From: Mycobacterium avium subsp. avium
GTDB taxonomy: Bacteria > Actinomycetota > Actinomycetes > Mycobacteriales > Mycobacteriaceae
Direction of reading: 5' to 3'
Assembly: GCF_009741445.1 (NCBI RefSeq)
Contig: NZ_CP046507.1
Span: 124,001 to 188,000 of the forward strand
Length of the DNA: 64,000 nt
Shown here in pieces: positions 55,262 to 63,748 of this stretch (the first letter of the stretch is position 1; every line of letters starts with the position of its first letter). The position numbers and the translations under genes were made by a program. Under the pieces are notes generated by a model. That model was not told where the DNA came from. It was given only the letters and a program-made list of their open reading frames with translations, and searched no databases.

Positions 55262-56609
55262 GGGCCGCCCGGGCGTTGGCGGGACGCGGCAGCCCCAGAT
55301 GTCCGCGCAGCGTGGCGGACCGGTATTCGGTGCGGAACAGGCCGCGGCGTTGCAACTCGGGGACCACCATGCGCACCACGTCTTCGAATGCGCCGGGCAG
55401 ATGCGTTGCGGCCAGCACGAATCCGTCGCAGGCGCCGGTTTGGAACCAGTCCGCCATCTGATCGGCGACCTGCGGGCCGGTGCCAACGAACCGGGGCCCC
55501 TGCAACAGGGTGGCGCGATGGTTGGCGAGATCCCGCACGGTGACGGCGTCGCCGCCGATGTGGGCGCGTAGGTTCTGCACAAGCCCGCGGATGCCGGAGA
55601 CGGAGGCCAGGATGTCGTCGGTCACCGGATCGTCGAGATCGTGTTGGGCGAAGTCGTAATTCATCAGTTCCGACAACAGCGTCAGCGATGCCATCGGATG
55701 CACCAGATCGTTGAGGAGCATCGCCTCGCGGTCCTTGGCATGGGCCTCGGACTCGCCCACCACGGCATAGGCCATCGGACAGATCCGAACCGCGGCGGGG
55801 TCGCGGCCGGCGTCGGCGATGCGGTCCTTCTGGTCGGCGTAGTGGCTGCGGGCGCCGTCGATGCCCGGATCACCGGTGAAGATCAATTCCGCCCAGCGGG
55901 AAGCGAATTCGCGGCCGCGTCCCGACGACCCGGCCTGGATGATCACCGGCCGGCCCTGCGGGGTGCGCGGCACCGTCAACGGTCCACGCGCGGAGAAGAA
56001 TTCACCGACGTGGCCGAGTTCGTGCACCTTCGCGGGGTCGGCGTACCGGCCGGATACCCGATCGTGCAGCACGGCGTCGTCCTCCCATGTGTCCCACAGG
56101 CCGGTCACCACGTCCATGAATTCGTCGGCCCGGTCGTATCTTTCGTCGTGGCCGAGATGGGCGTCGACGCCGAAGTTCTGCGCCTCGCTGTCGTTGACCG
56201 AGGTGACCACGTTCCACGCGGCGCGGCCGCCGGAGAGGTGATCCAGCGACGCGAACGTGCGCGCCACATGGAACGGCGGGTAATAGGTGGTCGAGTACGT
56301 CGCGCCCAGCCCGATCCAGGAGGTGGCCTGCGCCAGCACGCCGAGGATCACGCCGAGGTCCAGCTTGACCGGGCGGGCGCCGTAGCGCACGGCCTCGCCC
56401 ACCGAGCCGCCGTATACGCCCGGCATGGCGAGGCGGTCGTCGAAGAACATCAGGTCGAAGCAGCCCTCTTCGAGCTGTCGGCCGATCTTGGCGTAGTAGG
56501 CGGCGTCCAGGTAGCGGTGCTCGGTGGCCGGGTGCCGCCACGATCCCGCGTACACGGAGGTGCTGCCCGCCTGCATGAAGGCGACGAGGGCCATCTTGTC
56601 GGTGCGCAT
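55254..56609 (-). CDS. NtaA/SnaA/DszA-type flavin-dependent monooxygenase
   Basis: A 451-residue luciferase-like (TIM-barrel) monooxygenase using reduced FMN. Typical features are FDLMFFDDRLAMPG near 53-66, ATYSTTYYPPFHVARTFASL near 103-122, and WNVVTSVNDSEAQNFG near 132-147. RPVIIQAGSSGRGREFA is the flavin-phosphate region. Relatives desulfurise or oxidise nitrilotriacetate, dibenzothiophene sulfone and similar compounds. A separate flavin reductase is required and is not adjacent. The ATG at 56609 is 61 bp from the divergent GntR gene, with a perfect operator-like inverted repeat between. First gene of the leftward operon. Confidence 0.9.
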   Translation of the reverse strand: MRTDKMALVAFMQAGSTSVYAGSWRHPATEHRYLDAAYYAKIGRQLEEGCFDLMFFDDRLAMPGVYGGSVGEAVRYGARPVKLDLGVILGVLAQATSWIGLGATYSTTYYPPFHVARTFASLDHLSGGRAAWNVVTSVNDSEAQNFGVDAHLGHDERYDRADEFMDVVTGLWDTWEDDAVLHDRVSGRYADPAKVHELGHVGEFFSARGPLTVPRTPQGRPVIIQAGSSGRGREFASRWAELIFTGDPGIDGARSHYADQKDRIADAGRDPAAVRICPMAYAVVGESEAHAKDREAMLLNDLVHPMASLTLLSELMNYDFAQHDLDDPVTDDILASVSGIRGLVQNLRAHIGGDAVTVRDLANHRATLLQGPRFVGTGPQVADQMADWFQTGACDGFVLAATHLPGAFEDVVRMVVPELQRRGLFRTEYRSATLRGHLGLPRPANARAAHA

Positions 56610-56627
56610 GGTTTGAAACGTAACATC

Positions 56628-56644
56628 TGATATTTCAGATATCA
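56628..56644. promoter_or_regulatory. GntR-type operator in the divergent gap
   Basis: TGATAT-TTCAG-ATATCA, a perfect 6-5-6 inverted repeat centred 27-43 bp from both divergent starts; with one mismatch the dyad extends to 10 bp per arm (56624-56648). It matches the size of FadR-subfamily GntR sites. Located between the monooxygenase (start 56609) and gntR (start 56671), it would repress both until an acid ligand binds. Confidence 0.7.
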
Positions 56645-56670
56645 AATGTCGCGTCTGGTATTGTTCGGAC

Positions 56671-57327
56671 GTGGCGGCGATCGACATCTCCGGGACGGTG
56701 CGGGAACGCGCGGCCCGCGAACTGCGTGACCGCATCCTGACCGGCGCCCTGCCGGCCGGTTCGCGGATCGACCTCGACGCCATCACCGCCGAATTCGCCA
56801 CCAGCCGGACCCCGGTGCGCGAGGCGCTGCTGGAGCTGTCGTTCGAGGGCCTGGTTCAGGTCGCCCCGCGCAGCGGCGTCACGGTGATCGGGATCAGCCC
56901 CGAGGACGTGCTGGACAGCTTCACCATTCTCGGCGTGCTGACCGGCCAGGCGGCGGCCTGGGCGGCCGAACGGATCGGCCCCGAGGAACTGGCGACGCTG
57001 CGCGAGCTGGCCGCCGAGGTGGTCGCGAAGTCCGGTGACGACAGCATCGGCGAGGCCAATTGGCATTTCCATCAGATGATCCACCGGGCCGCGCACTCGC
57101 CGCGGCTGGCGAACCAGATCAAGCACGCCGCCCGCGTGGTGCCGACCAATTTCCTGACCTTGTTTCCCGAGCACGAGAAGCATTCGCTCGACGAGCATGC
57201 GCAGTTGCTCGACGCGCTCGGCGATAAGGACGTCGAGCGCGCCCGCGTCATCGCCGAACGACACGTCCTGGATGCCGGGCGCTCGCTGGCCGAATGGCTG
57301 GAACAGCGCCGCGACGGCGAGCGCTGA
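56671..57327 (+). CDS. GntR-family regulator (FadR/FCD subfamily)
   Basis: A 218-residue regulator. The winged HTH is at about 10-75 (AARELRDRILTGALPAGSRI, FATSRTPVREALLELSFEG, VAPRSGVTVIGI). The helical FCD ligand domain follows, with metal-binding histidines expected in WHFHQMIHRAAHSP and DEHAQLLDAL. Such proteins sense organic acids from the pathway they control. The GTG at 56671 has a TATTGT hexamer at 56659-56664, so the mRNA may be leaderless. It is divergent from the monooxygenase-CoA-transferase-lyase operon and converges on the next LLM gene. Confidence 0.92.
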   Translation: MAAIDISGTVRERAARELRDRILTGALPAGSRIDLDAITAEFATSRTPVREALLELSFEGLVQVAPRSGVTVIGISPEDVLDSFTILGVLTGQAAAWAAERIGPEELATLRELAAEVVAKSGDDSIGEANWHFHQMIHRAAHSPRLANQIKHAARVVPTNFLTLFPEHEKHSLDEHAQLLDALGDKDVERARVIAERHVLDAGRSLAEWLEQRRDGER

Positions 57328-57338
57328 GCGCCGCCGCG

Positions 57339-58313
57339 TCAGCCCTTCAGCGCGGGCAGCGCCTTGTCGGTGAGCAACTGCACCGACCGCCAGGCTTCCT
57401 CGACCGGCATGCCGCCGACCAGGGGGTGCAGGACGATCGGGCCGAAATCGGGCGCGTCGCGCACCTCGGCGATCAGCTGGTCGGGAGTCAGAAAGCGGTA
57501 GCGTCCCGATGCCCGAACCTCGTCGAGGGTCTGCACGCCCGGCAGGTGCATGAGGGAACGCTGGTCGGTTGACCATCCGCCGTAGGTGACCGCCTCCCAC
57601 AGGATGTGGTCGCCGAGTTCGGCCCACGCCCGCTCGGGATCCTCGTGCAGGTAGATCATGCCCCGGTTGACCGGTCCCGGCATGAGAACCACTGGGGCCA
57701 GGTCGATCTCGGCGCACAGCTCGCGGTAGTAGTCGGCGATGTCGGGGAGGTGATCGGCGAGGCTGAGCGGCAGCCGGAACCGGGCCGCGCGGCGTGCCGT
57801 GGCCCGCGCGCCCCCACCCACGTACAACGGTGGATGCGGCCGGGTCCAGGTGCCGGTGCAGATTCCCGCCGGCGCGCCACCGCCGGACCAGACGGCCAGC
57901 ATCCGCTCCAGCAGGCTGTCCATCAGCGCGCCGCGTCGGCCGAAATCGGCTCCCAGCGCGTCGTATTCGACGGGCCGGTAGCCCAAGCCCACCGTGGTGT
58001 GCAGCCGGCCCCGGCTCATGTTGTCGACGAGCGCGATGTCCTCGGCGAGCCGGACCGGGTTCCACAGCGGGCCCAGGGCGCAATCCACGCTGGCGATCAG
58101 CGTCGAGGTGCGCGCCAAGAACATCGCCGCGGCCATGATCGGGTTGCAGCTCCAGCCGTGCCCGGTCGCGTGATGTTCGTCTACGCTGACCGACGTGATG
58201 CCGTGCGATTCGCCCCACTGCGCCAGCTCGAGCGCGGCGCTCATCAGCCGGCTCTGGGTGCGTGGATCACCGTGCGGGGAGGCGAAGTTGAAGCGCAGCA
58301 CCGTCAGCAGCAT
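57339..58313 (-). CDS. Luciferase-like flavin-dependent oxidoreductase
   Basis: A 324-residue LLM-family protein, either FMN- or F420-dependent. Landmarks are SVSVDEHHATGHGWSCNP near 41-58, WNPVRLAEDIALVDNMSRGR near 84-103 and VGLGYRPVEYDALG after it; LYVGGGARATARRAAR lies in the cofactor region near 165. ATG 58313 gives MLLTVLRFNF and is 13 nt after the VOC stop. It is the last gene of the leftward set DUF2237-sulfotransferase-MBL-VOC-LLM. Substrate unknown. Confidence 0.87.
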   Translation of the reverse strand: MLLTVLRFNFASPHGDPRTQSRLMSAALELAQWGESHGITSVSVDEHHATGHGWSCNPIMAAAMFLARTSTLIASVDCALGPLWNPVRLAEDIALVDNMSRGRLHTTVGLGYRPVEYDALGADFGRRGALMDSLLERMLAVWSGGGAPAGICTGTWTRPHPPLYVGGGARATARRAARFRLPLSLADHLPDIADYYRELCAEIDLAPVVLMPGPVNRGMIYLHEDPERAWAELGDHILWEAVTYGGWSTDQRSLMHLPGVQTLDEVRASGRYRFLTPDQLIAEVRDAPDFGPIVLHPLVGGMPVEEAWRSVQLLTDKALPALKG

Positions 58314-58326
58314 GCCGGGGACCGCC

Positions 58327-58809
58327 TCACTGTGCTTCCGGCGCGGCGGTGGCCTGCAGGAAGGCGGGAAAGTCGGGAAACAGGGCGCGGTCGACGATCT
58401 CGATGCGGGTGCCCGCCGCATCGACGTAGTACGCGAACAACGCCAGATCCGGGGCGGCAGTGTCGGCCGTCGCTTCGAACGCAAACCCGTTGTCTTCCAA
58501 CAGCTGTGCGCTCTGCGCCAGATCGTCGCACCAGTAGCCGAGGTGATGGACCGCGTTGCCGGGGGCGGCCGCCCAGGCGGTGCCCGGTACCTCCTGGATG
58601 AGCTCGACGTGGGGAGCTTGCAGCGAGTAGACGAAAGTCGAAGTCACTTCCCGGGTTCCGCTCACGGTGCGAAACGGCAGCGTGTAGCTGACCGGGGTGA
58701 TCCACCGGTACCCGGCGAGCGCGCTCAGCCGGGCCATCGCCGCCTCGAGGTCGGGCACGATGATGCCCGTGTGATAAAAGTCCTCGGGCCGCAGCGCGAA
58801 TGCCGTCAT
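58327..58809 (-). CDS. VOC-family protein
   Basis: A 160-residue two-module VOC/glyoxalase protein. The first metal ligand is His13 in DFYHTGIIVPDLE. A second module holds HHLGYWCDD near 92-100, and IEIVDRALFPDF carries the last Glu. Similar proteins act as isomerases or lyases in steroid and aromatic catabolism, but the substrate here is unknown. Its ATG overlaps the stop of the metallo-beta-lactamase gene by ATGA. Confidence 0.87.
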   Translation of the reverse strand: MTAFALRPEDFYHTGIIVPDLEAAMARLSALAGYRWITPVSYTLPFRTVSGTREVTSTFVYSLQAPHVELIQEVPGTAWAAAPGNAVHHLGYWCDDLAQSAQLLEDNGFAFEATADTAAPDLALFAYYVDAAGTRIEIVDRALFPDFPAFLQATAAPEAQ

Positions 58810-60059
58810 GAGTTCCTCGCTATCTGGTGGCGCAGCCAGGCACTTTCCCAGAAGTTCGTGCTGCTGGCCAGAAGTTTTTCATGGGCCTGACGCAGCACCT
58901 CGCGTGCCCCCGAGTGTTCGGCGGGCAGCAGCTGGGCGAGGTGAATCGCGTGCAGCGCGCGGTCGGCGGCCAGGTGCGCCCGGGCGCGATCGAGCAGCGC
59001 ATCGGCGCCGGCCAGTTCGACCACGTCGTGGGCCACCGCGTCGAACCCGACCGGGTAGAGCTCGGTGGTGGATTCGTGGTGGAACCAGCCCGAGTAGTTC
59101 TCCCAGATGGCGCGCACGTCCCAGGAGACCTTGCCGTATCCCTGGCCCACTTCGTATTCCGTAGGCAGCGTGATTTCTCGCATCAGGGTGCGGACGTCTT
59201 TGCCGGCGTTCATCCCGGCCACCGTCTGACCGTGGAGGTAGCCGAGGGCGTCGCGCAGCCGGGTGAGCTCCTCGTCGATGCGGTCGGCACCCGCGATGGG
59301 CTCGAAGTGACCCGTCACCAGCAACTCGGCCCGCAGGCCGCGAACCCGCTCCACCGAGGCGATGGCCGTCAACGCGTCCCGGTACCGGTCGCCGCGCATG
59401 GTGACCAGGTTCGGAATATGACCGAACAGCGGCCCGAAGGTGTTCCCGCACAGGCATATTCGCTCGTCAGGTAACCAGACCACCAGCGAGTCGGTGGTTT
59501 CGCCGCCGGGCACCGAGATCAGCTCCATCCGCCGGCCGCCGAGCTCCAGGGTCAGCGTGTCCTCGAAGTCGAGGTCGACGACGGGCACGCTCTGCCCGGG
59601 CAACCGGGTGGTGCCCAGGCGCCGCTGGATGGCCTTGATGCCGCCGGCCAGGGTGTCTTTGAAGGCAAAGGCGCTGCGGCTGGCCCGGTACGGGATCAGC
59701 CGCTCGTTGTCGTCGCGCCACATCGTCCAGTTCGCTTGCGCCACAACGACGGTGTCCGGGTCGCGAACACTGTCCAGGCCGCCGACGTGGTCCACGTGGC
59801 CCTGCGTGAAGATGATGTAGCGCACCGGTGAGGAATCCACGGCGTCGAAGTTGGCGCGATGCACCGGGCCCTCGAAACCCATGCCGGTATTGACGATCAC
59901 CCGGCCCTCCGCGGTGGTGAGCAAATAGGAGTTGGACAGCCCGGGCGAGCACCACAGTCCCGGGGCGATGGGGTCGGCCCGCTCCGCGGACGCCGGGCGC
60001 ATCGCCTCGGCACCCGGCCTGCTCCGATAGACAGGTTCGGGCATCGCTGACTCCTTCAT
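58806..60059 (-). CDS. Metallo-beta-lactamase-fold hydrolase, alkylsulfatase-like
   Basis: A 417-residue MBL-fold protein with a long C-terminal helical domain, like the SdsA1/BDS1 alkylsulfatases (dimerisation region GYGKVSWDVRAIWENYSGWF). The metal-binding loop reads FTQGHVDHVGG: His88, Asp90 and His91 are present, but the first histidine of HxHxDH is Gln86. Further metal residues are likely in SVPGGETTDSL and LVTGHFEPI. No signal peptide, so it is cytoplasmic. It is coupled by ATGA overlaps to the sulfotransferase before it and the VOC gene after it. Substrate is inferred to be an ester of sulfate or similar. Confidence 0.83.
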   Translation of the reverse strand: MKESAMPEPVYRSRPGAEAMRPASAERADPIAPGLWCSPGLSNSYLLTTAEGRVIVNTGMGFEGPVHRANFDAVDSSPVRYIIFTQGHVDHVGGLDSVRDPDTVVVAQANWTMWRDDNERLIPYRASRSAFAFKDTLAGGIKAIQRRLGTTRLPGQSVPVVDLDFEDTLTLELGGRRMELISVPGGETTDSLVVWLPDERICLCGNTFGPLFGHIPNLVTMRGDRYRDALTAIASVERVRGLRAELLVTGHFEPIAGADRIDEELTRLRDALGYLHGQTVAGMNAGKDVRTLMREITLPTEYEVGQGYGKVSWDVRAIWENYSGWFHHESTTELYPVGFDAVAHDVVELAGADALLDRARAHLAADRALHAIHLAQLLPAEHSGAREVLRQAHEKLLASSTNFWESAWLRHQIARNS

Positions 60060-61321
60060 TCGGGGCGCACGTCGAACTTGTCGAAGTAGAAGCCGAAACG
60101 GGCGCGCAGCTCGTCGGCGGAGATGCCGAAATGGCGCTGCAACTGGTAGCGGATGCGGCCGTGCTTACCGCGCGGATTTCCGTCCAGGTAGCGCTGAAAG
60201 CGGTCGCGCACCCGCTGCGGCAATTCCACCCCGCCGCGCTCATACAGCCGTTCGATCACCGGGATCTCGTTGCCGCTCAACTGATGGAAGCTGATGTCGA
60301 CGCTGCGTTCCGGGGCCACCAGGTCGCGGTCGCGGACGCAGGCGCTCAGCAGTCGGTGCACCCGGTCGCTCCAGTAGTCCAGCAGCCACTGCGGGTCAAT
60401 GCTGGTGCGGCGCAACCGATCCGAGTAGGCCATCATGGTGATCGCCGACTGGATCACTGCGACGGGGTCGCGGTGCGTGAACGCGATCGTCGCATCGGGG
60501 AAGGTCGCCATCAGCGGGCCGAGCTGCTCGCAGTGCTGCGGACTTTTGAGCACCCAGGTCCGCGGCCCGCGCAGGAAGGTCAACGCCTGCAACACCTTCT
60601 TCAGGTAGGCGTAGTGCCGGGTTTGGTCCAGGCTCAGGTAGTGATCGCGCCAGGCGGGCACCCGCGCATGCCATTCCAGGACGTAGGAGGCCAGATCGAG
60701 GTCGAGCAGTTCCACTTCCTCCTCGATCGCCTCGGGAAACCGGTCGTGCATGGCGGCCACCACGGGCGCGCTGGCCATCAGCGCCTCGTGTTCCGCCTTG
60801 GCGCGGGCATACCGGGGGTCGACACCGAAGACGTCGGGGCCCTGACCACGGGCCGGGATAGGCTCCTGGCTCTCCCAATAGGGCAGTGCACGCCGGCGCG
60901 GGTCGCAGGCGATCAGGTTCACAAGATGCGTGGTGCCCGAACGCGGCATCCCGACGACGATGAACGGCTGCTCGATCGGGATGGACTCGATCTCGGGATA
61001 CCGCTGGAGCAGCTCGGTCAGCGACAACCGGTTGCGCAGCAGCCGCACCACGCGCTGCCGCAGCGACCCCCGGGTGAGCTGGCGCAGCCCGTGGTCGGCT
61101 TCGATCGCCGCGACGTGGACGTGCAGACGGTCGACGAAGCCGTGCGTGTCGTCGAGGTCGGCGCCGCGCAGGCCGGCCTGCTCGATCGCCTCGGCGAGCA
61201 TCCGGTCGATGTCGAGATCGACGGGCTTGGCCTCGGTGAACTCCAGGATCTGACGTTGTACGTCGGTGAGCCGGGGCGAGGTCAGATCGTCGAAGTCGAT
61301 GTCGTCAACCGCGGAACCCAC
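60056..61321 (-). CDS. PAPS-dependent sulfotransferase family protein
   Basis: A 421-residue sulfotransferase. The 5'-phosphosulfate binding loop is VGMPRSGTTHLVNLI near 116-130; WVLKSPQHCEQL and AFTHRDPVAVIQS, with the 3'-phosphate-binding Arg/Ser, follow. PAPS-dependent transfer to a hydroxyl is expected; mycobacteria sulfate several lipids and glycans. GTG 61321 (VGSAVDDIDFDD) follows AGGA at nine bases. It overlaps the alkylsulfatase-like gene by ATGA, so enzymes that could add and remove sulfate are made from one message. Confidence 0.87.
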   Translation of the reverse strand: MGSAVDDIDFDDLTSPRLTDVQRQILEFTEAKPVDLDIDRMLAEAIEQAGLRGADLDDTHGFVDRLHVHVAAIEADHGLRQLTRGSLRQRVVRLLRNRLSLTELLQRYPEIESIPIEQPFIVVGMPRSGTTHLVNLIACDPRRRALPYWESQEPIPARGQGPDVFGVDPRYARAKAEHEALMASAPVVAAMHDRFPEAIEEEVELLDLDLASYVLEWHARVPAWRDHYLSLDQTRHYAYLKKVLQALTFLRGPRTWVLKSPQHCEQLGPLMATFPDATIAFTHRDPVAVIQSAITMMAYSDRLRRTSIDPQWLLDYWSDRVHRLLSACVRDRDLVAPERSVDISFHQLSGNEIPVIERLYERGGVELPQRVRDRFQRYLDGNPRGKHGRIRYQLQRHFGISADELRARFGFYFDKFDVRPE

Positions 61322-61328
61322 CGGGATC

Positions 61329-61715
61329 CTAGAGGTTGGCCAGGTCGTCGGGAACGTCGATCTTGTGTTCCTGTAGCGCTTCCAGCGGCACCACCTCAAG
61401 GGTGCTCTCGTGCGTCGACGCCAACACCACCGGGGCCGCGCACCCGTCGTGATGCGCGCGCAGCCAATTCAGCGCGGTCACGCACCAGCGGTCGCCGGGC
61501 AGCAGACCGGGGAACCGGTACTCGGGGACCGGCGTCAGCAAGTCGTTGCCGATGGAACGCTGGTGCTCCAGGAATTCGCCGGTCATCACGGCGCAAATCG
61601 TGTGCCGCCCAAGGTCCTGCGGTCCCGTCGAGCAACAGCCGTCGCGGTAGAAACCGGTCAGCGGATCGGTGCCACAGGGTTGCAGCGGACCGCCTAGCAC
61701 GTTTCGATCAGGCAC
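61329..61715 (-). CDS. DUF2237 family protein
   Basis: A 128-residue cytoplasmic protein of the DUF2237 family, recognised from NVLGGPLQPCGTDPLTGFYR at the start, then CCSTGPQDLGRHTICAVMT and GDRWCVTALNWLRAH. The many conserved Cys and His residues suggest metal binding. Function unknown. The GTG at 61715 begins VPDRNVLGG. It ends 7 nt before the sulfotransferase start and probably heads the leftward operon. Confidence 0.87.
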   Translation of the reverse strand: MPDRNVLGGPLQPCGTDPLTGFYRDGCCSTGPQDLGRHTICAVMTGEFLEHQRSIGNDLLTPVPEYRFPGLLPGDRWCVTALNWLRAHHDGCAAPVVLASTHESTLEVVPLEALQEHKIDVPDDLANL

Positions 61716-62042
61716 CCGTTCAGTATTGCGCTCGCGGGGGTGAAGTTTGAAGTAATTCTGCCGACTCGGTGGGATGGATTTTCCCGTGCGCCGTGATCGA
61801 CGATGATGGCCGCAGGCCGCCGCAGACACCGATCGGGTTACCGGACTCGTTGTCCACCAACGGGTTAGGGCGCGACCGGGAGATTGTAACCTTGCCGACG
61901 TTCGCGATGGGCCGGGGCGCGCCGGAGGCGGATGGTCACGGATTGGTCACGATGACGGCCCGGTAACAATCGTTATCTTCAACCTGTCGCGACGCGCTGA
62001 GCAAATCCCGGGGAAATCGCCCCGAAAACTTATCGTCACATC
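61716..62042. promoter_or_regulatory. 327-bp divergent intergenic region with GTCAC/GTAAC repeats
   Basis: No gene is seen. Direct repeats GTCAC at 61935-61939 and 61946-61950 (11-bp period), then GTAAC at 61963-61967 with GTTAT nearby, lie 75-110 bp upstream of the GH5-like gene. GTAAC/GTCAC direct repeats are the kind of site bound by MtrA in front of mycobacterial cell-wall hydrolase genes (recalled). A short cgggg/ccccg hairpin lies at 62009-62024. Confidence 0.4.
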
Positions 62043-63176
62043 GTGGAACGACGAACGGCCCTGAAGCTTCCCTTGCTGCTGGCGGCGGGCGCCGCAGTTG
62101 CCCGGGCGCCCCGGGCCTCGGCGGAGGAAGCTGGCCGGTGGTCGCCCGAGCGCGCCAACCGCTGGTATCAGGCGCAGGGTTGGCTGGTGGGAGCAAACTA
62201 CATTCCGGCCAACGCCATCAACCAGCTGGAGATGTTCCAGCCCGACACCTTCGATCCCCGGCGCATCGACACCGAGCTGGGCTGGGCGCAGTTCTACGGT
62301 CACAACACGGCGCGAGTGTTCCTTCATGATCAGCTCTGGGCCGCCGATCAGCGCGGGTTCCAAACCCGCCTTGGGCAATTCGTCGACATCGCCGCACGAC
62401 ATCGCATCAAGCCGCTGTTCGTCTTCTTCGACTCGTGTTGGGACCCGCAGCCCCGGGCCGGCCGGCAGCGCCCGCCGCGGCCGGGCGTGCACAACTCCGG
62501 GTGGGTGCAGAGTCCGGGCGCCGAGCGTCTCGGCGACCCCCGCTACATCCCCGTCATGCGTGACTACGTCACCTCGGTGATGACCCAATTCCGCAACGAC
62601 GACCGGGTTTTGGGCTGGGACCTGTGGAACGAGCCGGACAACCCGGCGCGGCAGTACCGCAACGTCGAACGGAGCGACAAGGAGCAGCTCGTCGCCAACC
62701 TGCTGCCGCAGGTGTTTCGGTGGGCGCGAGCGGTCGATGCCAGTCAGCCGCTCACCAGTGGGGTGTGGCGCGGGGATTGGGGACAACCGCAGGGCCGCAG
62801 CGCAATCAGCGACATCCAGCTGGCCAATGCCGACGTCATCACCTTCCATTCGTATGCCGAGCCTGCGGGCTTCGAGTCGAGGATCAACGAGCTCACCCCG
62901 CTGGGCCGGCCGATCCTGTGCACCGAGTACATGGCCCGGCCGCGGGGCAGCACCGTCGAGAGCATCCTGCCGGTGGCCAAGCGGCACAACGTCGGCGCCA
63001 TCAACTGGGGCCTGGTCGCCGGCAAGACGCAGACCTACTTCCCCTGGGATTCATGGGATCATCCGTACACCTCGGTGCCCAAGGTGTGGTTCCACGACCT
63101 GATCCGGCCCGAGGGGCGGCCGTTCCAGGACATCGAAGCCCTGACGGTGCGGAAGCTGGCCGGTAACCAGACCTGA
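62043..63176 (+). CDS. Secreted GH5-like glycoside hydrolase
   Basis: A 377-residue exported TIM-barrel glycosidase. The signal (ERRTALKLPLLLAAGAAVAR) has a twin-arginine-like ERRT start followed by a hydrophobic core. The acid/base Glu197 is in GWDLWNEPDN and the nucleophile Glu295 in ILCTEYMAR, the clan GH-A arrangement; HSYAEPAGF lies between. The family suggests endo-beta-mannanase or glucanase-type activity, perhaps on the bacterium's own envelope glycans. GTG 62043 is the start. It resembles M. tuberculosis Rv3096 as I recall it. Confidence 0.85.
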   Translation: MERRTALKLPLLLAAGAAVARAPRASAEEAGRWSPERANRWYQAQGWLVGANYIPANAINQLEMFQPDTFDPRRIDTELGWAQFYGHNTARVFLHDQLWAADQRGFQTRLGQFVDIAARHRIKPLFVFFDSCWDPQPRAGRQRPPRPGVHNSGWVQSPGAERLGDPRYIPVMRDYVTSVMTQFRNDDRVLGWDLWNEPDNPARQYRNVERSDKEQLVANLLPQVFRWARAVDASQPLTSGVWRGDWGQPQGRSAISDIQLANADVITFHSYAEPAGFESRINELTPLGRPILCTEYMARPRGSTVESILPVAKRHNVGAINWGLVAGKTQTYFPWDSWDHPYTSVPKVWFHDLIRPEGRPFQDIEALTVRKLAGNQT

Positions 63177-63364
63177 ACCGTGGGAGGGCGGCCCGCGTTG
63201 CCTGACTAATTCTCAAGTGGTACACGGTATTTCGCATTCAATCCTCGGACTTCACCCGTACAGATGAGCATATCCGCGCACGGTTCGGCCCCGGAAATGC
63301 CGGGTCGCGTCGATACTCGGTCCTAGCATGGGTTTGCTGCGTTAGCCCGATCTAGGAGCACGTC

Positions 63365-63553
63365 ATGTCGTCTGAGTACTGGGACGAAGAGGAAACCTGC
63401 GAGCTATGCGGTGGCCCGGTCGCCGTCCTGATGAAGCAGGACTACGCGCATGGCGGTGTGCCTCTTCGGCCCATCGCCCAGCGGGCTATTTGCCTGAAGG
63501 GCTGCGTGGGCCAGGTGATATCGCCCGAACGCATGCTGGATCGCGGCGCCTGA
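63365..63553 (+). CDS. Small Cys-rich (zinc-ribbon-like) protein
   Basis: A 62-residue protein with GGAG at 63354-63357 upstream of ATG 63365. An acidic start (SSEYWDEEETCELCGGPV) gives a CxxC pair at Cys12/Cys15; Cys43 and Cys47 (AICLKGCVGQV) could complete a zinc site. It is too small for an enzyme, and no DNA-binding basic region is seen. A possible -10 element TAGCAT lies at 63324-63329. I do not recognise the family. Confidence 0.65.
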   Translation: MSSEYWDEEETCELCGGPVAVLMKQDYAHGGVPLRPIAQRAICLKGCVGQVISPERMLDRGA

Positions 63554-63703
63554 CCGCACGTCCGGCGCAGCGGTGCCGCGGCGTGGGCATCGCCCTGGCA
63601 GCCGTTCCTAATCGGGAGCAGAGTCGCGACCTGGGTCGCCACGGTGATGCCCTGCACCGGCCCGCCGAGTAGTAGGGTTATACCTGCTCAGAAGGGGGCG
63701 GCG

Positions 63704-63748
63704 ATGCTTGTCGGTGGTTGGCGGCGATTGGCGGCGCCATGCAGCTGA
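63704..63748 (+). CDS. Possible 14-codon upstream ORF
   Basis: ATG 63704 follows a strong GAAGGGGG site at five-base spacing and reads M-L-V-G-G-W-R-R-L-A-A-P-C-S to TGA at 63746. It overlaps the start of the next gene in another frame. That gene has no ribosome site of its own, so translation could be coupled through this short frame. It may also be an accidental reading frame or a sequence error. Confidence 0.3.
   Translation: MLVGGWRRLAAPCS

Noticed and set aside
61769..61966. 65-codon rightward frame in the intergenic region before the GH5-like gene
   Set aside because: No ribosome site, atypical codon use and no similarity; it covers regulatory-looking repeats.
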